Assembly (NCBI RefSeq): GCF_014803385.1
Contig: NZ_JACYFC010000003.1
Span: 186,001-250,000 of the forward strand
Length of the DNA: 64,000 nt
Source: Marinomonas colpomeniae
GTDB taxonomy: Bacteria > Pseudomonadota > Gammaproteobacteria > Pseudomonadales > Marinomonadaceae
Direction of reading: 5' to 3'
The notes below the pieces were generated by a model. The model had not been told where the DNA came from, did no database searches, and saw only the letters and a list, made by a program, of their open reading frames with translations. Both the position numbers and the translations under genes were made by a program. Below are positions 63,913-64,000 of the stretch, piece by piece. How positions within the stretch are numbered: the first letter of the stretch is position 1; each line of letters opens with the position of its first letter.

Positions 63913-64000
63913 ATGAAGAAAAAATTTATACTGCCATTTTTTTTACTCTTCCTTTCAGCTAAGTGCTTTTCAATACCCTTAATCCTGACGGAAGAGGAAA
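63913..64000 (+). CDS. Partial exported protein, N-terminus
   Basis: A frame open to the right edge, MKKKFILPFFLLFLSAKCFS then IPLILTEEE, is a typical Sec signal peptide followed by the mature start. GAGATC before the ATG may serve as ribosome binding site; an in-frame ATG at 63892 is less likely. The product cannot be named. Confidence 0.65.
   Translation, partial: MKKKFILPFFLLFLSAKCFSIPLILTEEE

Noticed and set aside
1..64000. Defence system, CRISPR array, prophage or biosynthetic cluster
   Set aside because: No Cas-like, restriction, toxin-antitoxin, phage structural, NRPS or PKS genes and no regularly spaced repeats were found.

Overview
The window is about 42% GC chromosomal DNA from a marine gammaproteobacterium. 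It most resembles Marinomonas and its Oceanospirillales relatives. I infer this from the gene content (complete rnfABCDGE-nth operon, cydABX-cydDC, rnt near motY and argG, apbC-dcd) and from protein sequences recognised by eye; no database search was possible. No rRNA, tRNA, CRISPR array or intact mobile element was seen. A gene is cut at each edge.

Layout. 1-8.4 kb: a CPA2 cation/proton antiporter, HemG, a small acidic lipoprotein behind a possible sigma-54 promoter, the sigma-54 activator beside it, two unknown proteins, a eukaryote-type HisA, the ribosome-rescue factor ArfB and a DUF1289 protein. 8.4-11.9 kb is accessory in character: an AhpD-like protein, an AT-rich Sel1/ankyrin protein, a decayed IS5-type transposase and an 18-bp perfect palindrome. 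11.9-18.2 kb: the cytochrome bd operon cydA-cydB-cydX-cydD-cydC, including the short cydX. 18.5-26.1 kb: signalling (two chemoreceptors, a PAS-GGDEF diguanylate cyclase), small metabolic genes and a YgjV membrane protein. 26.3-31.9 kb: fused aconitase X, a P1 peptidase, then a thiol/flavin group (GFA protein, FMN reductase, DUF1272 zinc-ribbon protein, thioredoxin 2) ending in a frameshifted DUF1330 gene.

32-41.7 kb: DUF465, a large AsmA-like DUF748 protein, DUF454, RNase T, MotY, ArgG, a ribokinase/nucleoside hydrolase pair for ribonucleoside salvage, and an RRM protein. 42-51 kb: a beta-alanine:pyruvate-type transaminase and the Rnf electron-transport operon with nth at its end; RnfC carries an unusually long repeat-rich tail. 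51.3-55.4 kb: metG, and divergently apbC and dcd. 56-64 kb: a Tat-exported nitroreductase with its MarR partner, a Nudix hydrolase, YccF, a small exported protein, then an unusual cluster of an adenine-deaminase-like enzyme lacking the normal catalytic Glu, a DUF4862 protein and aspartate dehydrogenase, and finally a spermidine-synthase-like protein.

The points most worth following are: the sigma-54 promoter/IHF/palindrome arrangement next to an activator with a degenerate receiver; the eukaryote-type HisA; the deaminase-DUF4862-NadX cluster; the RnfC repeat tail; and the single-base frameshift in the DUF1330 gene. No obvious defence system or large novel machine was found.
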